Shown here: one piece after another, positions 31,573-39,998 of the stretch
Position numbering within the stretch: position 1 is the first letter of the stretch
Layout: the number at the start of each line of letters is the position of its first letter
DNA from: Alphaproteobacteria bacterium
GTDB taxonomy: Bacteria; Pseudomonadota; Alphaproteobacteria; Puniceispirillales; UBA1172
Length of the DNA stretch: 49,153 bases
Assembly: GCA_016778985.1 (NCBI GenBank)
Contig: JADHOM010000015.1
Location: 1 to 49,153, forward strand
Reading direction: 5' to 3'
Made by a program: the position numbers and the translations under genes
Notes under the pieces: model-generated
Databases searched by the model: none
The model's input: only the letters and a program-made list of their open reading frames with translations
Told to the model about the DNA's origin: nothing

Positions 31573-32208
31573 ATGTTAAACATTAAATCTGATCTCCGCT
31601 TTGCTGTTTTCATTGACGGCTCAAACTTTCACGCCAGCACAAAAGCCCTTAACTTTGATGTTGATTTTGAAAAATTATTGCGAGTCTTACGGCAATCCGG
31701 CCATCTGGTGCGGGCGTATTATTATACCGCGTTGCCAGATAATAATGAGTATTCACCGATCAAGCGCATAGCTGATTGGCTGGATTATAATGGCTATACA
31801 GTGGTGTCTAAACCGTGGCGTGACTTCACCAATAGCGAAACTGGCCAACGCCGAATTAAGGGCAATATGGATATGGAACTAGCCCTTGATATGATCAAAC
31901 TTGCCAATCATGTTGAGCATGTTGTGTTATTTTCAGGTGACGGCGATTTCTGCCGGCTCTTGCATGAGGTTCAAGACAAAGGGGTTAGCGTCACCGTTAT
32001 CTCAAGCAATAAATTAGTTGCTGACAGTTTACGGCGGCAAGCTGATGATTTTATCGAAATGAAACAGATACAGCATCTGATCGAACGTGAAGATCATGTT
32101 GATCATGGTGATCATGTTGATCATGGTAATCATGGTAATCATGATTTTCATGATAATCAAGTTGATGCAAAAGATGTTAAAAAAGCTGAAGCCGAAATCA
32201 TTAGCTGA
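31573..32208 (+). CDS. NYN-domain (LabA/DUF88-like) protein with His/Asp repeat tail
   Basis: PIN-like predicted nuclease fold. The acidic catalytic positions expected of NYN proteins are visible: D15 in VFIDGSNF, D100 and E102 in NMDMELAL, and D122/D124 in FSGDGDF. Residues ~173-195 consist of six 3-residue units of the type D/N-H-V/G, encoded by a 9-bp tandem repeat, followed by a charged end. It starts the plus-strand pair with the uracil-DNA glycosylase, 10 bp apart, so the two may be co-transcribed. RNA or DNA processing is likely from the fold; no substrate can be named. Confidence 0.85.
   Translation: MLNIKSDLRFAVFIDGSNFHASTKALNFDVDFEKLLRVLRQSGHLVRAYYYTALPDNNEYSPIKRIADWLDYNGYTVVSKPWRDFTNSETGQRRIKGNMDMELALDMIKLANHVEHVVLFSGDGDFCRLLHEVQDKGVSVTVISSNKLVADSLRRQADDFIEMKQIQHLIEREDHVDHGDHVDHGNHGNHDFHDNQVDAKDVKKAEAEIIS
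32092..32145 (+). repeat. Six-unit 9-bp tandem repeat within the NYN gene
   Basis: Six consecutive 9-bp units, variants of GATCATGTT/GATCATGGT/AATCATGGT. They encode DHV DHG DHV DHG NHG NHD. The unit is a multiple of 3, so copy-number change would keep the reading frame. The +1 frame of this repeat is also open, which makes a false long upstream extension of the next gene. Confidence 0.9.
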
Positions 32209-32218
32209 CCAATCTGAT

Positions 32219-32857
32219 ATGTCTGTTAATCCACCACAAGATTGTCATTTATGCCCGCGGCTGCTAGAATTCCGCCAGCTTCAGCAAGCCAGGTTTCCAG
32301 ACTGGTATAATGCCCCTGTGCATGGCTTTGGCGCTATAGATGCAAAGGTCGCGATTGTTGGATTAGCTCCCGGATTGCGCGGTGCCAATCGAACGGGACG
32401 TCCATTTACCGGTGATTTTGCAGGAAATTTACTCTATCAAATGATGCAGAAACATGGCTGGACATCGGGGCAGTTTGATCCAGATGGGGATGATGATCTG
32501 GTATTGCATGGGGCACGAATTATCAATGCTGTGCGCTGTCTGCCACCACAAAATAAACCTCTGCCCATAGAGATTAAAACCTGCCGCCAGTTCCTTGAAA
32601 AAGACCTCCTGAACATGCCAGCGGTAAAGGTATTCATGACTTTAGGCCAGATTGCCCATAACTCGCTTCTGGATATGCTTAGCTTAAAGCGCAGTGACTA
32701 TAAGTTTTGTCATGGCGGGGAGTGGCAACTCAATGATGGCAGAACAATCATCTCATCCTATCATTGCTCGCGCTACAACACCCAAACACGGCGACTAACT
32801 GAGCCTATGTTCAATGATATTTTTACCCGCATTAATGCGATTATAAATCACCTTTAA
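32219..32857 (+). CDS. Family 5 (UDGb-type) uracil-DNA glycosylase with predicted 4Fe-4S cluster
   Basis: Removes uracil and probably other deaminated bases from DNA. The catalytic block is [19 protein letters not shown] (residues 48-66), with the extended Arg/Gly/Asn pattern of family 5 rather than family 4. The second block is [11 protein letters not shown], where the family usually has His-Pro-Ser and this protein has His-Cys-Ser. C9, C12, C107 and C122 fit the four iron-sulfur ligands. I start at the ATG at 32219; the open frame to 32087 is an artefact of the upstream repeat. Its 3' end overlaps the convergent smpB by 17 bp. Confidence 0.9.
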   Translation: MSVNPPQDCHLCPRLLEFRQLQQARFPDWYNAPVHGFGAIDAKVAIVGLAPGLRGANRTGRPFTGDFAGNLLYQMMQKHGWTSGQFDPDGDDDLVLHGARIINAVRCLPPQNKPLPIEIKTCRQFLEKDLLNMPAVKVFMTLGQIAHNSLLDMLSLKRSDYKFCHGGEWQLNDGRTIISSYHCSRYNTQTRRLTEPMFNDIFTRINAIINHL

Positions 32858-33305
32858 GCACTCTTGCCTTTTGGCGATCCCAATCACGGCGCTTAATCGC
32901 CTCACGTTTATCGTGTTTTTTGCGGCCTTTGGCCAGACCAAGCGCGACCTTGGCTAGACCCCGATCATTGAAATAAAGGCTAAGCGGCACCAGCGTCATT
33001 CCATCCCGATTAATATGCCCCAAGAGACGGTTTTGTTCTTTCTTTTTAAGGAGCAGATAGCGATGCCGTTTAGGGTCGTGATTGTCACGCGCGCCATCAT
33101 ATTCGGGGATATTGGCATTAATCAGCACTAATCGGCCTGATTCTTCAGCGGCATAAGCCTCCGCAATGCTGGCACGACCACGGCGCAACGATTTGACCTC
33201 ACTGCCTAACAGAATGAGACCAGCCTCAATCGTTTCGATAATATCGTAATCATGACGCGCCTTGCGGTTTTCCGCAACACGCCCAACAGATATGGTCGAG
33301 GCCAT
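32841..33305 (-). CDS. smpB: SsrA-binding protein SmpB
   Basis: Partner of tmRNA in rescuing stalled ribosomes. N-terminal [21 protein letters not shown] and [14 protein letters not shown], then the OB-fold with [16 protein letters not shown], and a basic C-terminal tail ([22 protein letters not shown]). Length 154 is usual. It lies 18 bp after dapA in the same orientation, a pair often adjacent in alphaproteobacteria. Confidence 0.97.
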   Translation of the reverse strand: MASTISVGRVAENRKARHDYDIIETIEAGLILLGSEVKSLRRGRASIAEAYAAEESGRLVLINANIPEYDGARDNHDPKRHRYLLLKKKEQNRLLGHINRDGMTLVPLSLYFNDRGLAKVALGLAKGRKKHDKREAIKRRDWDRQKARVLKGDL

Positions 33306-33323
33306 TTTGATCCCCTATTTGAC

Positions 33324-34223
33324 CTAGCTGATCAGATTTAGCTGTTGCATGATCAGGCGGACAGTCTGTTTCGACGTATTGGATATATCTGTCATTGGCA
33401 GACGCATCTCCTCACTGCCAATGCCAATACCTAATAGACTAGCCGCATATTTGACTGGCCCTGGGCTAGTTTCACAGAACATCGCGCTATGAAGTGGCAT
33501 GATCTTGGCATTTATTGCCATAGCAGCCGCGATATCGCCAGCATCCCATGCTTCATGCATATCAGATAGCATCCGAGGAGCCACATTTGCAGTCACAGAA
33601 ATACAGCCATGACCACCAGCCGCCCGAAATGGTAATGCCGTCCCATCCTCACCCGATAACATGCTAAATCCTGAACCTATGGCATTGGCCAGCATGGTTG
33701 GTCTGGATAAATCTTGTGAGCTATCTTTGACGCCAGTAATATTAGGATGTTCAGCTAATGCGACCATCGTATCAATATCCATGCTGACAACCGAACGCCC
33801 CGGAATATCATAAATGACAACCGGTACATCTGATGCCTCGGCGACAGCTTCGTAATGCCGCATTAAGCCATTTTGCGTGGGTTTATTATAATATGGCGTC
33901 ACGACAAGAACCGCATTAGCCCCTACTTGGCTAGCATGACGGACAAAATCAACCGCCTCAGCCGTTGAGTTTGAGCCAGCGCCAGCAATAACAGGCACCC
34001 GGCCAGCCGCTTCATCAATACATAATTCCACCACGAGCTTATGCTCATCATGGCTGAGCGTAGGAGACTCGCCAGTTGTGCCAACGGGAATAAGGCCTTT
34101 TGTACCTTCGCTAATTTGCCATGAGACTAGTTTTCGAAAGGCGGCTTCATCAACAGCGCCATTCTTAAATGGCGTCACCAGAGCAACATATGAACCCCGA
34201 AAAAGTGGATCGCCTGTCATCAT
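33324..34223 (-). CDS. dapA: 4-hydroxy-tetrahydrodipicolinate synthase
   Basis: First committed step of lysine/diaminopimelate synthesis, condensing pyruvate with aspartate semialdehyde. The Schiff-base lysine is in ITGVKDSSQDL, the catalytic tyrosine in VVTPYYNKPTQNGL, and the threonine pair in PVGTTGESPTLS. The ORF extends to 34289, but family members begin just before LFRGSYVALVTPF, so the ATG at 34223 is preferred; the ribosome-site evidence is weak. Confidence 0.96.
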   Translation of the reverse strand: MMTGDPLFRGSYVALVTPFKNGAVDEAAFRKLVSWQISEGTKGLIPVGTTGESPTLSHDEHKLVVELCIDEAAGRVPVIAGAGSNSTAEAVDFVRHASQVGANAVLVVTPYYNKPTQNGLMRHYEAVAEASDVPVVIYDIPGRSVVSMDIDTMVALAEHPNITGVKDSSQDLSRPTMLANAIGSGFSMLSGEDGTALPFRAAGGHGCISVTANVAPRMLSDMHEAWDAGDIAAAMAINAKIMPLHSAMFCETSPGPVKYAASLLGIGIGSEEMRLPMTDISNTSKQTVRLIMQQLNLIS

Positions 34224-34351
34224 TATCTTATATCCCATAAAGTCAGTTTTCTGAAATGCGACAATAAAACTAACCGCGCTATACTTCAAGGTTTCGTTTT
34301 GATCTAAGATTAAATAGAATAATGATGCCCATATAAATCAGGATAGCGTAA

Positions 34352-35323
34352 ATGATACTGCCAAGTTATAGAGACCTAGAAGCCGCGGTTAAACGCACAG
34401 CACCGCATATCGTTCAGACGCCTTTACTCGAATCCGCTTTGTTAAACGACTATATTGGCGGGCGCGTTTTAATAAAGGCAGAACCCTTGCAGAAAACCGG
34501 ATCATTCAAGTTTCGCGGTGCTACCAACGCCATTTGGAACTTACCCGATGAGGTGACGCATGTTGTTGCCTATTCATCAGGCAATCATGCCGCCGCCGTT
34601 GCCGCCGCTGCTGCCTCACGCGGGATGATTGCAACAATTATCATGCCCGAAGACGCGCCAGCCATGAAAATCGCCAATACAAAGGCCTTCGGCGGGCAGG
34701 TTGTGACCTATGATCGCTATAAGGAAAGCCGAGAAACCATTGGTGCTAAATTGGCGAAAGAGCAAGGCGCAACATTAATCCCACCTTTTGAATATCTGCC
34801 CGTTATCGCAGGTCAAGGCACCATAGGGGTTGAGGTATCGGATTGGCTAAAGCAGCAAAATGTTACTCCTGATCAGCTGATTTGCTGTACTGGAGGCGGC
34901 GGTTTGCTAGCAGGGATAAGCATCGGTATTCACCACCATTTTCCAGATGTCACCATCATTGCCGCCGAACCAGAAGGATTTGATGATTTCAAACGATCAC
35001 TGGAGTCGGGCAAGCGGGTCAGCAATGATCCTAATGCGCGATCCATATGTGATGCTATTGTCACCCCCACGCCGGGTGAGATGACCTTTGCTATCAATAG
35101 CCAGCATGTTAGCCAGGCTGTTGCGGTTAGGGATGATGACGCGCTTAACGCGATTGCTGTTGCCTGGCAATATCTAAAGATTGTGGCAGAACCCGGAGGA
35201 GCCGTAGCCTTAGCCGCGATCTTGGCTGGTAAAGTCGATGTCAGGAATAAAACGACGGTTGTCATTGTTTCTGGCGGCAATGTTGATCAAGACATATTTA
35301 ACCGTGCCCTTAATATGCTCTAA
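34352..35323 (+). CDS. PLP-dependent threonine/serine dehydratase-like enzyme (no ACT domain)
   Basis: Fold-type II PLP enzyme. The PLP lysine is K53 in TGSFKFRGATNA, the asparagine loop SSGNHAAAVAAAA, and the phosphate-binding loop CTGGGGLLAGI. At 323 residues it ends after the catalytic domain, unlike the ACT-bearing paralogue at 19.5-20.7 kb. Family members of this size include serine racemase, threo-3-hydroxyaspartate ammonia-lyase and catabolic threonine dehydratase; sequence alone does not choose between them. Divergent from dapA. Confidence 0.8.
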   Translation: MILPSYRDLEAAVKRTAPHIVQTPLLESALLNDYIGGRVLIKAEPLQKTGSFKFRGATNAIWNLPDEVTHVVAYSSGNHAAAVAAAAASRGMIATIIMPEDAPAMKIANTKAFGGQVVTYDRYKESRETIGAKLAKEQGATLIPPFEYLPVIAGQGTIGVEVSDWLKQQNVTPDQLICCTGGGGLLAGISIGIHHHFPDVTIIAAEPEGFDDFKRSLESGKRVSNDPNARSICDAIVTPTPGEMTFAINSQHVSQAVAVRDDDALNAIAVAWQYLKIVAEPGGAVALAAILAGKVDVRNKTTVVIVSGGNVDQDIFNRALNML

Positions 35324-35364
35324 AATCCATGCTCTAAATATCAATATTGAGCAATTATTAAGGA

Positions 35365-35814
35365 TTAGCCACGGCCACGATATCCGGCAACACCCTGATC
35401 AGGTATCCAGACACCTTCAGGTGCTGTTCCATGCTGCCAGAACACATCAATCGGCATACCGCCGCGAGGATACCAATAGCCACCTATGCGAAACCAATGC
35501 GGTTCCATCAATTCCACGAGCCGCTTGCCAATATCAACCGTGCAGGCTTCGTGAAAAGCCTGATGATTGCGAAAGCTATTGAGATATATTTTCAGCGACT
35601 TGGATTCGACCATCCACTTATTCGGAATATAGTCGATCATGAGATGGGCAAAATCAGGCTGTGCCGTAACCGGGCAAAGTGAGGTAAACTCAGGCTGAGT
35701 AAACCTTGCCACAAACATCGTATCAGGATGCGGATTAGGCACACGGTCGAGAACCGCTTCTTCTGGTGATTGAGGAAGTAACGAAGGCTTCCCTAAATGT
35801 GTAAGATTTTCCAT
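35365..35814 (-). CDS. queF: NADPH-dependent preQ0 reductase
   Basis: Reduces 7-cyano-7-deazaguanine to preQ1 for queuosine tRNA modification. C47 in [15 protein letters not shown] is the thioimide-forming cysteine and D54 the proton donor. The NADPH-binding QueF motif is [15 protein letters not shown] followed by FHEACT. The 149-residue length is the unimodular (Bacillus YkvM) type. No preQ1 riboswitch is visible in the 63 bp upstream. Convergent with the PLP enzyme. Confidence 0.95.
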   Translation of the reverse strand: MENLTHLGKPSLLPQSPEEAVLDRVPNPHPDTMFVARFTQPEFTSLCPVTAQPDFAHLMIDYIPNKWMVESKSLKIYLNSFRNHQAFHEACTVDIGKRLVELMEPHWFRIGGYWYPRGGMPIDVFWQHGTAPEGVWIPDQGVAGYRGRG

Positions 35815-35877
35815 ATCAAAACCCTCTAAAGGTATTCATTTGCGTGTTGGTTATATTAGCATGATATATGTGTATAA

Positions 35878-36429
35878 TTAATGTGAATGCTTATCCATAT
35901 CTTTGATGTCTTTTGCCATGATAGCAATCTCAATCTCACCAGCTTTTTCAAAGATCAGTGTTACAGGATACATAGTATCAGCGGCAATAGGCTGATTTAA
36001 CTTCATAAACATAAAATGATACCCTCCCGGCTCAAGCATGACCTTTTCGCCAGCTGGCAGGGGCAGGCCATCAGCTAATGGCCGCATCCGCATCACATCA
36101 TTTACCATAGACATTTCGTGTATCTCCACCTTGCCAGCGAATGCGGCGGCAATCCCTATCAGCCGATCATCATGATCACCTTGATTATGGATCATGACAT
36201 AGCCTCCGGTCACTGGCTTATTGCCGATAGTTGCCTTAATCCAAGGATCATGCAAGATCAGGTCGCCAGCCATAATCTCATCAGCTTGTGCCAATGAGAC
36301 TTGTGCTAACGATATGGGGATGAGACTTGCCAGCATGAGCATCAGTCCAACCATCAGGCGCGCTATCACATTAAGATTTATGAACTGACTATCCAGCGGT
36401 TTCTTAGCCATGAAAGCCATGTTTTTCAT
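35878..36429 (-). CDS. Periplasmic PCu(A)C-type copper chaperone
   Basis: Delivers Cu(I) toward the CuA site of cytochrome oxidase. A signal peptide/membrane segment covers residues ~20-50. The copper motif is present: HEMSMVNDVMRM followed ~22 residues later by GGYHFMFM, matching H-M-x10-M-x21-H-x-M. A short His-containing tail ends the protein. The ATG at 36429 overlaps the glycerate kinase stop (ATGA), an unusual partner for a copper chaperone. An internal ATG (MAKKPLDS) at 36411 is an alternative start. Confidence 0.88.
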   Translation of the reverse strand: MKNMAFMAKKPLDSQFINLNVIARLMVGLMLMLASLIPISLAQVSLAQADEIMAGDLILHDPWIKATIGNKPVTGGYVMIHNQGDHDDRLIGIAAAFAGKVEIHEMSMVNDVMRMRPLADGLPLPAGEKVMLEPGGYHFMFMKLNQPIAADTMYPVTLIFEKAGEIEIAIMAKDIKDMDKHSH

Positions 36430-37775
36430 CCTGCCATGATAACAACTAAATCCGCCAGATTAGTACCACTAGACCCTGGCCGAAACAAGCCTCCGCACTG
36501 ATTAAGCAGGTTCCAGACATCATGCCGCAGTAACGCCTTTTGCGCCGCCGAAACATCTAGTTCCATCTGGCTGTCTAATATGGCGCCTGCCGCATCTGTT
36601 GGGCCATCTCTGCCATCGGTTCCGGCGGCAAGAATCAGCCACGGGATATCGGCATCCTGCATGGCAAGGGCAAAGGCAAGAGCAAGTTCTTGTGAGCGGC
36701 CACCTAGCCCATGATCTGAGGATAAAGTTACCACGGTTTCGCCGCCTGTAATGCCAATGACAGGCCGACCAGATGAGCCAGCAGATGAAGAAGCAGATGA
36801 TTTTATAAGCGTCGCCAAATGGCTTGCCATGTGACTAGCCTCACCTGCCAGACGCGGCAGTGCGATAATATCAAGCGGCAATGCTGTCGCTATGTTCGGC
36901 TTGATTGCGGATATCAGCCCCGTATGAACAACTTGTCTATTACTGGCTAAAATATGGCTTTTGACATGATCAAAAACAGCATGATCAGGGGGTAAAGGCG
37001 GTTTGGCTTGGCAGTTTTCCAGATGCCCAATAAACGCCTTCATAAAGGGGTAATCCGCTAGACCTAATGTTTTGATTAAATCCATGCTATCCGATAATGG
37101 AACAGGATCACCAACCATGATACCACTGCCGATAGACGCTAATTCATCATCTTCAACGTCTGAAATAATAAACTGTGTGATCTGAGCAGGATGTGCCATC
37201 GCCGCCAGCCGCCCGCCTTTGATTTTCGATACTAGGCGCCTGATTGCGTTAATCTGATGAATATCGCCACCACTAGCCAGCAGACGTTCATTAAGCAAAA
37301 CTTTGTCAGCCAAGGTTAGAGGCGGGTTTGGGTTAACCATCAATGCAGATGCGCCGCCACTAAGCAAAACCAGTAAATGATCATCTGCTGTTAATGACTG
37401 ACATAATGCCGCCGCTTTAAGTCCAGCCGCCAGACTCTGTTCATCAGGGACAGGATGCGAGGATAAGATTACTGGCCATAGATGCTGATTTGGCGCTGTC
37501 TCTGGATCATTGCCATCATCACTTCCAGCATGTGCTGGCGCAATGATAAGTGCCTTATTCGGCGCAACCCGCACCCCTTCATCATATGCCGCCTGCGCCA
37601 TGCCAAGAGCGGCTTTACCCACCGCAAGGATGGCTGAAAAACTCTCAGGCCTGATCTCTGGCTTAGCCTCTCGATGACCTGCCGCCAAGGCTTGCCGCAC
37701 CACCTGATCAGGCTGACCGGCAGCCACCACCTGATCATAAAGATTAATCGCTATCTGGCGCCAATCGGCAAGCAT
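36426..37775 (-). CDS. Glycerate 2-kinase, MOFRL family
   Basis: Phosphorylates D-glycerate, probably to 2-phosphoglycerate as in the serine cycle and glyoxylate assimilation (GckA/TtuD group). N-terminal DUF4147-type domain with AILAVGKAALGMAQAAYDEG and LVLLSGGASALM; C-terminal MOFRL domain with ITGGETVVTL, GRSQELALAFALAM and GTDGRDGPTDAAGAI. A Ser/Gly-rich linker joins them near residue 330. It starts 6 bp after the malyl-CoA lyase-like gene, so the two are very likely one transcript. Confidence 0.9.
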   Translation of the reverse strand: MLADWRQIAINLYDQVVAAGQPDQVVRQALAAGHREAKPEIRPESFSAILAVGKAALGMAQAAYDEGVRVAPNKALIIAPAHAGSDDGNDPETAPNQHLWPVILSSHPVPDEQSLAAGLKAAALCQSLTADDHLLVLLSGGASALMVNPNPPLTLADKVLLNERLLASGGDIHQINAIRRLVSKIKGGRLAAMAHPAQITQFIISDVEDDELASIGSGIMVGDPVPLSDSMDLIKTLGLADYPFMKAFIGHLENCQAKPPLPPDHAVFDHVKSHILASNRQVVHTGLISAIKPNIATALPLDIIALPRLAGEASHMASHLATLIKSSASSSAGSSGRPVIGITGGETVVTLSSDHGLGGRSQELALAFALAMQDADIPWLILAAGTDGRDGPTDAAGAILDSQMELDVSAAQKALLRHDVWNLLNQCGGLFRPGSSGTNLADLVVIMAG

Positions 37776-37781
37776 GCGCGG

Positions 37782-38741
37782 CTACCGCTGGTTCTGTCTA
37801 AGCAATTTTGCCATCGCCACAATGTTTTCAGCCATGCGCGTTGATGCGGCGTCAATCATCTGACCTTCATACATAACCGCGCCTGCGCCTGCCGCCTCTG
37901 ATGCTTCCAGTGCCTTTATCATGGCCTCAGCCTTGGCAATATCCTCATCGCCAGGGGTAAATATTGCATTTGCTAAGGCAATTTGTGATGGGTGGATAGC
38001 CCATTTGCCTGCCATGCCAAGCGCGCGGGCGCGTTTTGCAACAACATTATAGCCGTCAGGATCGTTAAAATCGCCATAAGCACTATCCATCGGGATAACG
38101 CCATTAGAATGACATGCGGCGACCATAGCTGATAATTGATAATGCCATATATCGCCGGGATAATCGGGAATAGCACCACCGATAGATATTGTCGGCGCCC
38201 GAATAGTAGCGGCATAATCACCAGCACCAAAATGCAGGGCTTCAAGTCGATGCGCGCCGATATAGCGGTTATAGCCTGCGATATCATTTATCGCCATAAC
38301 GCCGGCAGCGCTCTCAATCAGGCCTTCCATGGTGATGATACGGTCAAGCCCCATGGCACGACAAGTCTGGGTGATGATGAGATCAGCCGCATATAGATCA
38401 TCACGGCATCCCAATTTTGGAATAATAATCGTATCAATATAGGCCCCTGCCGCTGTGATCAGGGTCGTGATATCCTCGATTGTCCAGGCGGTATCCAGAC
38501 CGTTCACCCGCACTGATACAGATTTGCCAGCGCCCCGCCAATCGTGGGATTTTAAGGCTTCAATGGCGAGCTTTCGCGCCTCAGCCTTGGCATTTGGGGC
38601 AACTGAATCTTCTAAATCAAGAAACACTGCATCGGCATCTGATTGCGCCGCCTTTGCCATCATTTTTGCGGATGAGGCTGGGCTAGATAATAAACACCGG
38701 CGGAGCCGTGTACTAGGTTCTGGTATTGATAAATGAGACAT
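37782..38741 (-). CDS. HpcH/HpaI-CitE family CoA-ester lyase, probably malyl-CoA lyase
   Basis: TIM-barrel lyase cleaving or forming a CoA ester of a hydroxy acid with glyoxylate or pyruvate. Metal-binding acidic residues lie in DAVFLDLEDSVAPNAKAEAR, MEGLIESAAGVM and LHFGAGDYAATI. The C-terminal portion (ALGMAGKWAIHPSQI.LAN.IFTP) matches the malyl-CoA/beta-methylmalyl-CoA lyase branch rather than citrate lyase beta. With the adjacent glycerate 2-kinase this suggests glyoxylate-linked C2/C1 metabolism; substrate choice is inference. Confidence 0.85.
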   Translation of the reverse strand: MSHLSIPEPSTRLRRCLLSSPASSAKMMAKAAQSDADAVFLDLEDSVAPNAKAEARKLAIEALKSHDWRGAGKSVSVRVNGLDTAWTIEDITTLITAAGAYIDTIIIPKLGCRDDLYAADLIITQTCRAMGLDRIITMEGLIESAAGVMAINDIAGYNRYIGAHRLEALHFGAGDYAATIRAPTISIGGAIPDYPGDIWHYQLSAMVAACHSNGVIPMDSAYGDFNDPDGYNVVAKRARALGMAGKWAIHPSQIALANAIFTPGDEDIAKAEAMIKALEASEAAGAGAVMYEGQMIDAASTRMAENIVAMAKLLRQNQR

Positions 38742-38817
38742 AAATTTATCCTGTCAAAAGCAATATACGTTATCTATATGACAGGATCAATGGCGTGCAG
38801 GCAAGGTCTAAAGGGGT

Positions 38818-39879
38818 CTACCAGCCGGTTATATTAATGATGCGTTGTGCTGTTGGGGCATGCTCTGATAATGATTGCACGGGCAACTCATCGGCACGAA
38901 ATGCTCCCCAAGATGTCATTTCAGCATCATGGGCAACCGTGGGATTAACCGGATACTCATAATTTGTGCTGGAATAAATCTGCTGTGCTGTTGGCTCCGA
39001 CAACCATTCCAAAAATGCCACTGCTGTATCATATTTATCCGTACTCGCCACAATACCGGCGCCAGTAATATTGACATGCTGACCATGATCACCATCACCT
39101 TGATTGAGAAAAACAATGCGCAGAGATTTTGCCCATTCTTGCTGTTCGGTTTTTTTCAGATTGTACTTCATCAAGCCGTAGTAATAGGTATTCATAAGCG
39201 CAACATCACAAAGCCCGGCATGAATAGCACTGGCCTGCGCTCTGTCATTACCTTGGGGTTTTCGCGCCATATTTGCCACGAGCGCGGCCGCCCAGTCTTG
39301 CGCTGCCGCCTCACCATTATGGGCAATCAAAGAGGCTAGCAACGCGCGGTTGTATGGATGACTGCCTTTGCGCGTACATACCCGCCCTTTCCAGCGCTCA
39401 TCAGCCAAGTCTTCTATCCGCTTCAGCTCATCAGGATGGACACGTTCCGCCGAAATAACGGCTACCCTTGCTCGTGTAGATAACCCAAACCAATGGGCGT
39501 CTGGATCACGCCATTTTGCCGGAATATTTTTTGTTAAGACAGGTGAGTCCACTGCCGCAAAAATATCCATCTCATCTAATTCTGCCAGGCGTGAAATATC
39601 CACCGTTAGAACAATATCCGCTGGTGTATCATCACCTTCTGCGGCTAGTCTTTGTGCCATGCCTTTAGACAGATGCAAAACCTTTAACTCCACCCCTGTT
39701 TCTTGCGTATAGGCATCTAGAAGAGGCTCAATTAATTGCGCAGTTCTTGCCGAATAAATATTAAGCACTTCGGCCTGTGCCGCCTTCGCTATCAAGCTAA
39801 ACTCTGACATGCCAAGACCGAGAACCGTCACCGTAACCATGACCAGATATGATAATTGCCTTAACAGAACTGAAAACAT
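38818..39879 (-). CDS. Ferric-iron ABC transporter substrate-binding protein (FbpA/FutA-like)
   Basis: Periplasmic iron-binding protein. A signal peptide ends near AKAAQA; the mature part starts EVLNIYSARTAQLIEPLLDAY, typical of ferric-binding proteins, and the paired tyrosine motif NTYYYGLMK that ligates iron is present near residue 240. The single cysteine pair (VCTRKG and AGLCDVAL) may form a disulfide. No permease or ATPase gene is adjacent, so the partners must lie elsewhere. A Fur-like operator lies ~21 bp upstream of the ATG. Confidence 0.93.
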   Translation of the reverse strand: MFSVLLRQLSYLVMVTVTVLGLGMSEFSLIAKAAQAEVLNIYSARTAQLIEPLLDAYTQETGVELKVLHLSKGMAQRLAAEGDDTPADIVLTVDISRLAELDEMDIFAAVDSPVLTKNIPAKWRDPDAHWFGLSTRARVAVISAERVHPDELKRIEDLADERWKGRVCTRKGSHPYNRALLASLIAHNGEAAAQDWAAALVANMARKPQGNDRAQASAIHAGLCDVALMNTYYYGLMKYNLKKTEQQEWAKSLRIVFLNQGDGDHGQHVNITGAGIVASTDKYDTAVAFLEWLSEPTAQQIYSSTNYEYPVNPTVAHDAEMTSWGAFRADELPVQSLSEHAPTAQRIINITGW

Positions 39880-39899
39880 CTAAACGCTTTCCCTTTTTT

Positions 39900-39925
39900 G
39901 ATAATGAGAATAATTATCATTATTA
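39900..39925 (-). promoter_or_regulatory. Fur-like operator upstream of the iron-binding protein gene
   Basis: The plus strand reads GATAATGAGAATAATTATCATTA, a near-palindrome close to the classical Fur box GATAATGATAATCATTATC. It sits 21-46 bp before the start of the ferric-binding protein, in the promoter position for iron-dependent repression. In alphaproteobacteria the binder could be Fur or another iron regulator; the match alone does not say which. Confidence 0.7.
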
Positions 39926-39998
39926 CTACTAAATACAAATAACTACAACAAAATTCATCAAATGAAAATTACTACTTATTCATAAATTGGGGTAATTT

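Noticed and set aside
32092-32145. CRISPR-like repeat array
   Set aside because: Units are 9 bp, contiguous without spacers and in frame within a gene. No CRISPR array or cas gene is present in the window.
32087-32218. Extended N-terminus of the uracil-DNA glycosylase rich in Met/Ile
   Set aside because: It is the +1 reading of the 9-bp repeat inside the NYN gene; the family N-terminus and the cysteine pair begin after the ATG at 32219.
35815-35877. preQ1 riboswitch before queF
   Set aside because: The short leader contains AGAGGGTTTTGAT next to the start codon but lacks the hairpin, C-rich and A-rich tail pattern of a preQ1 aptamer.
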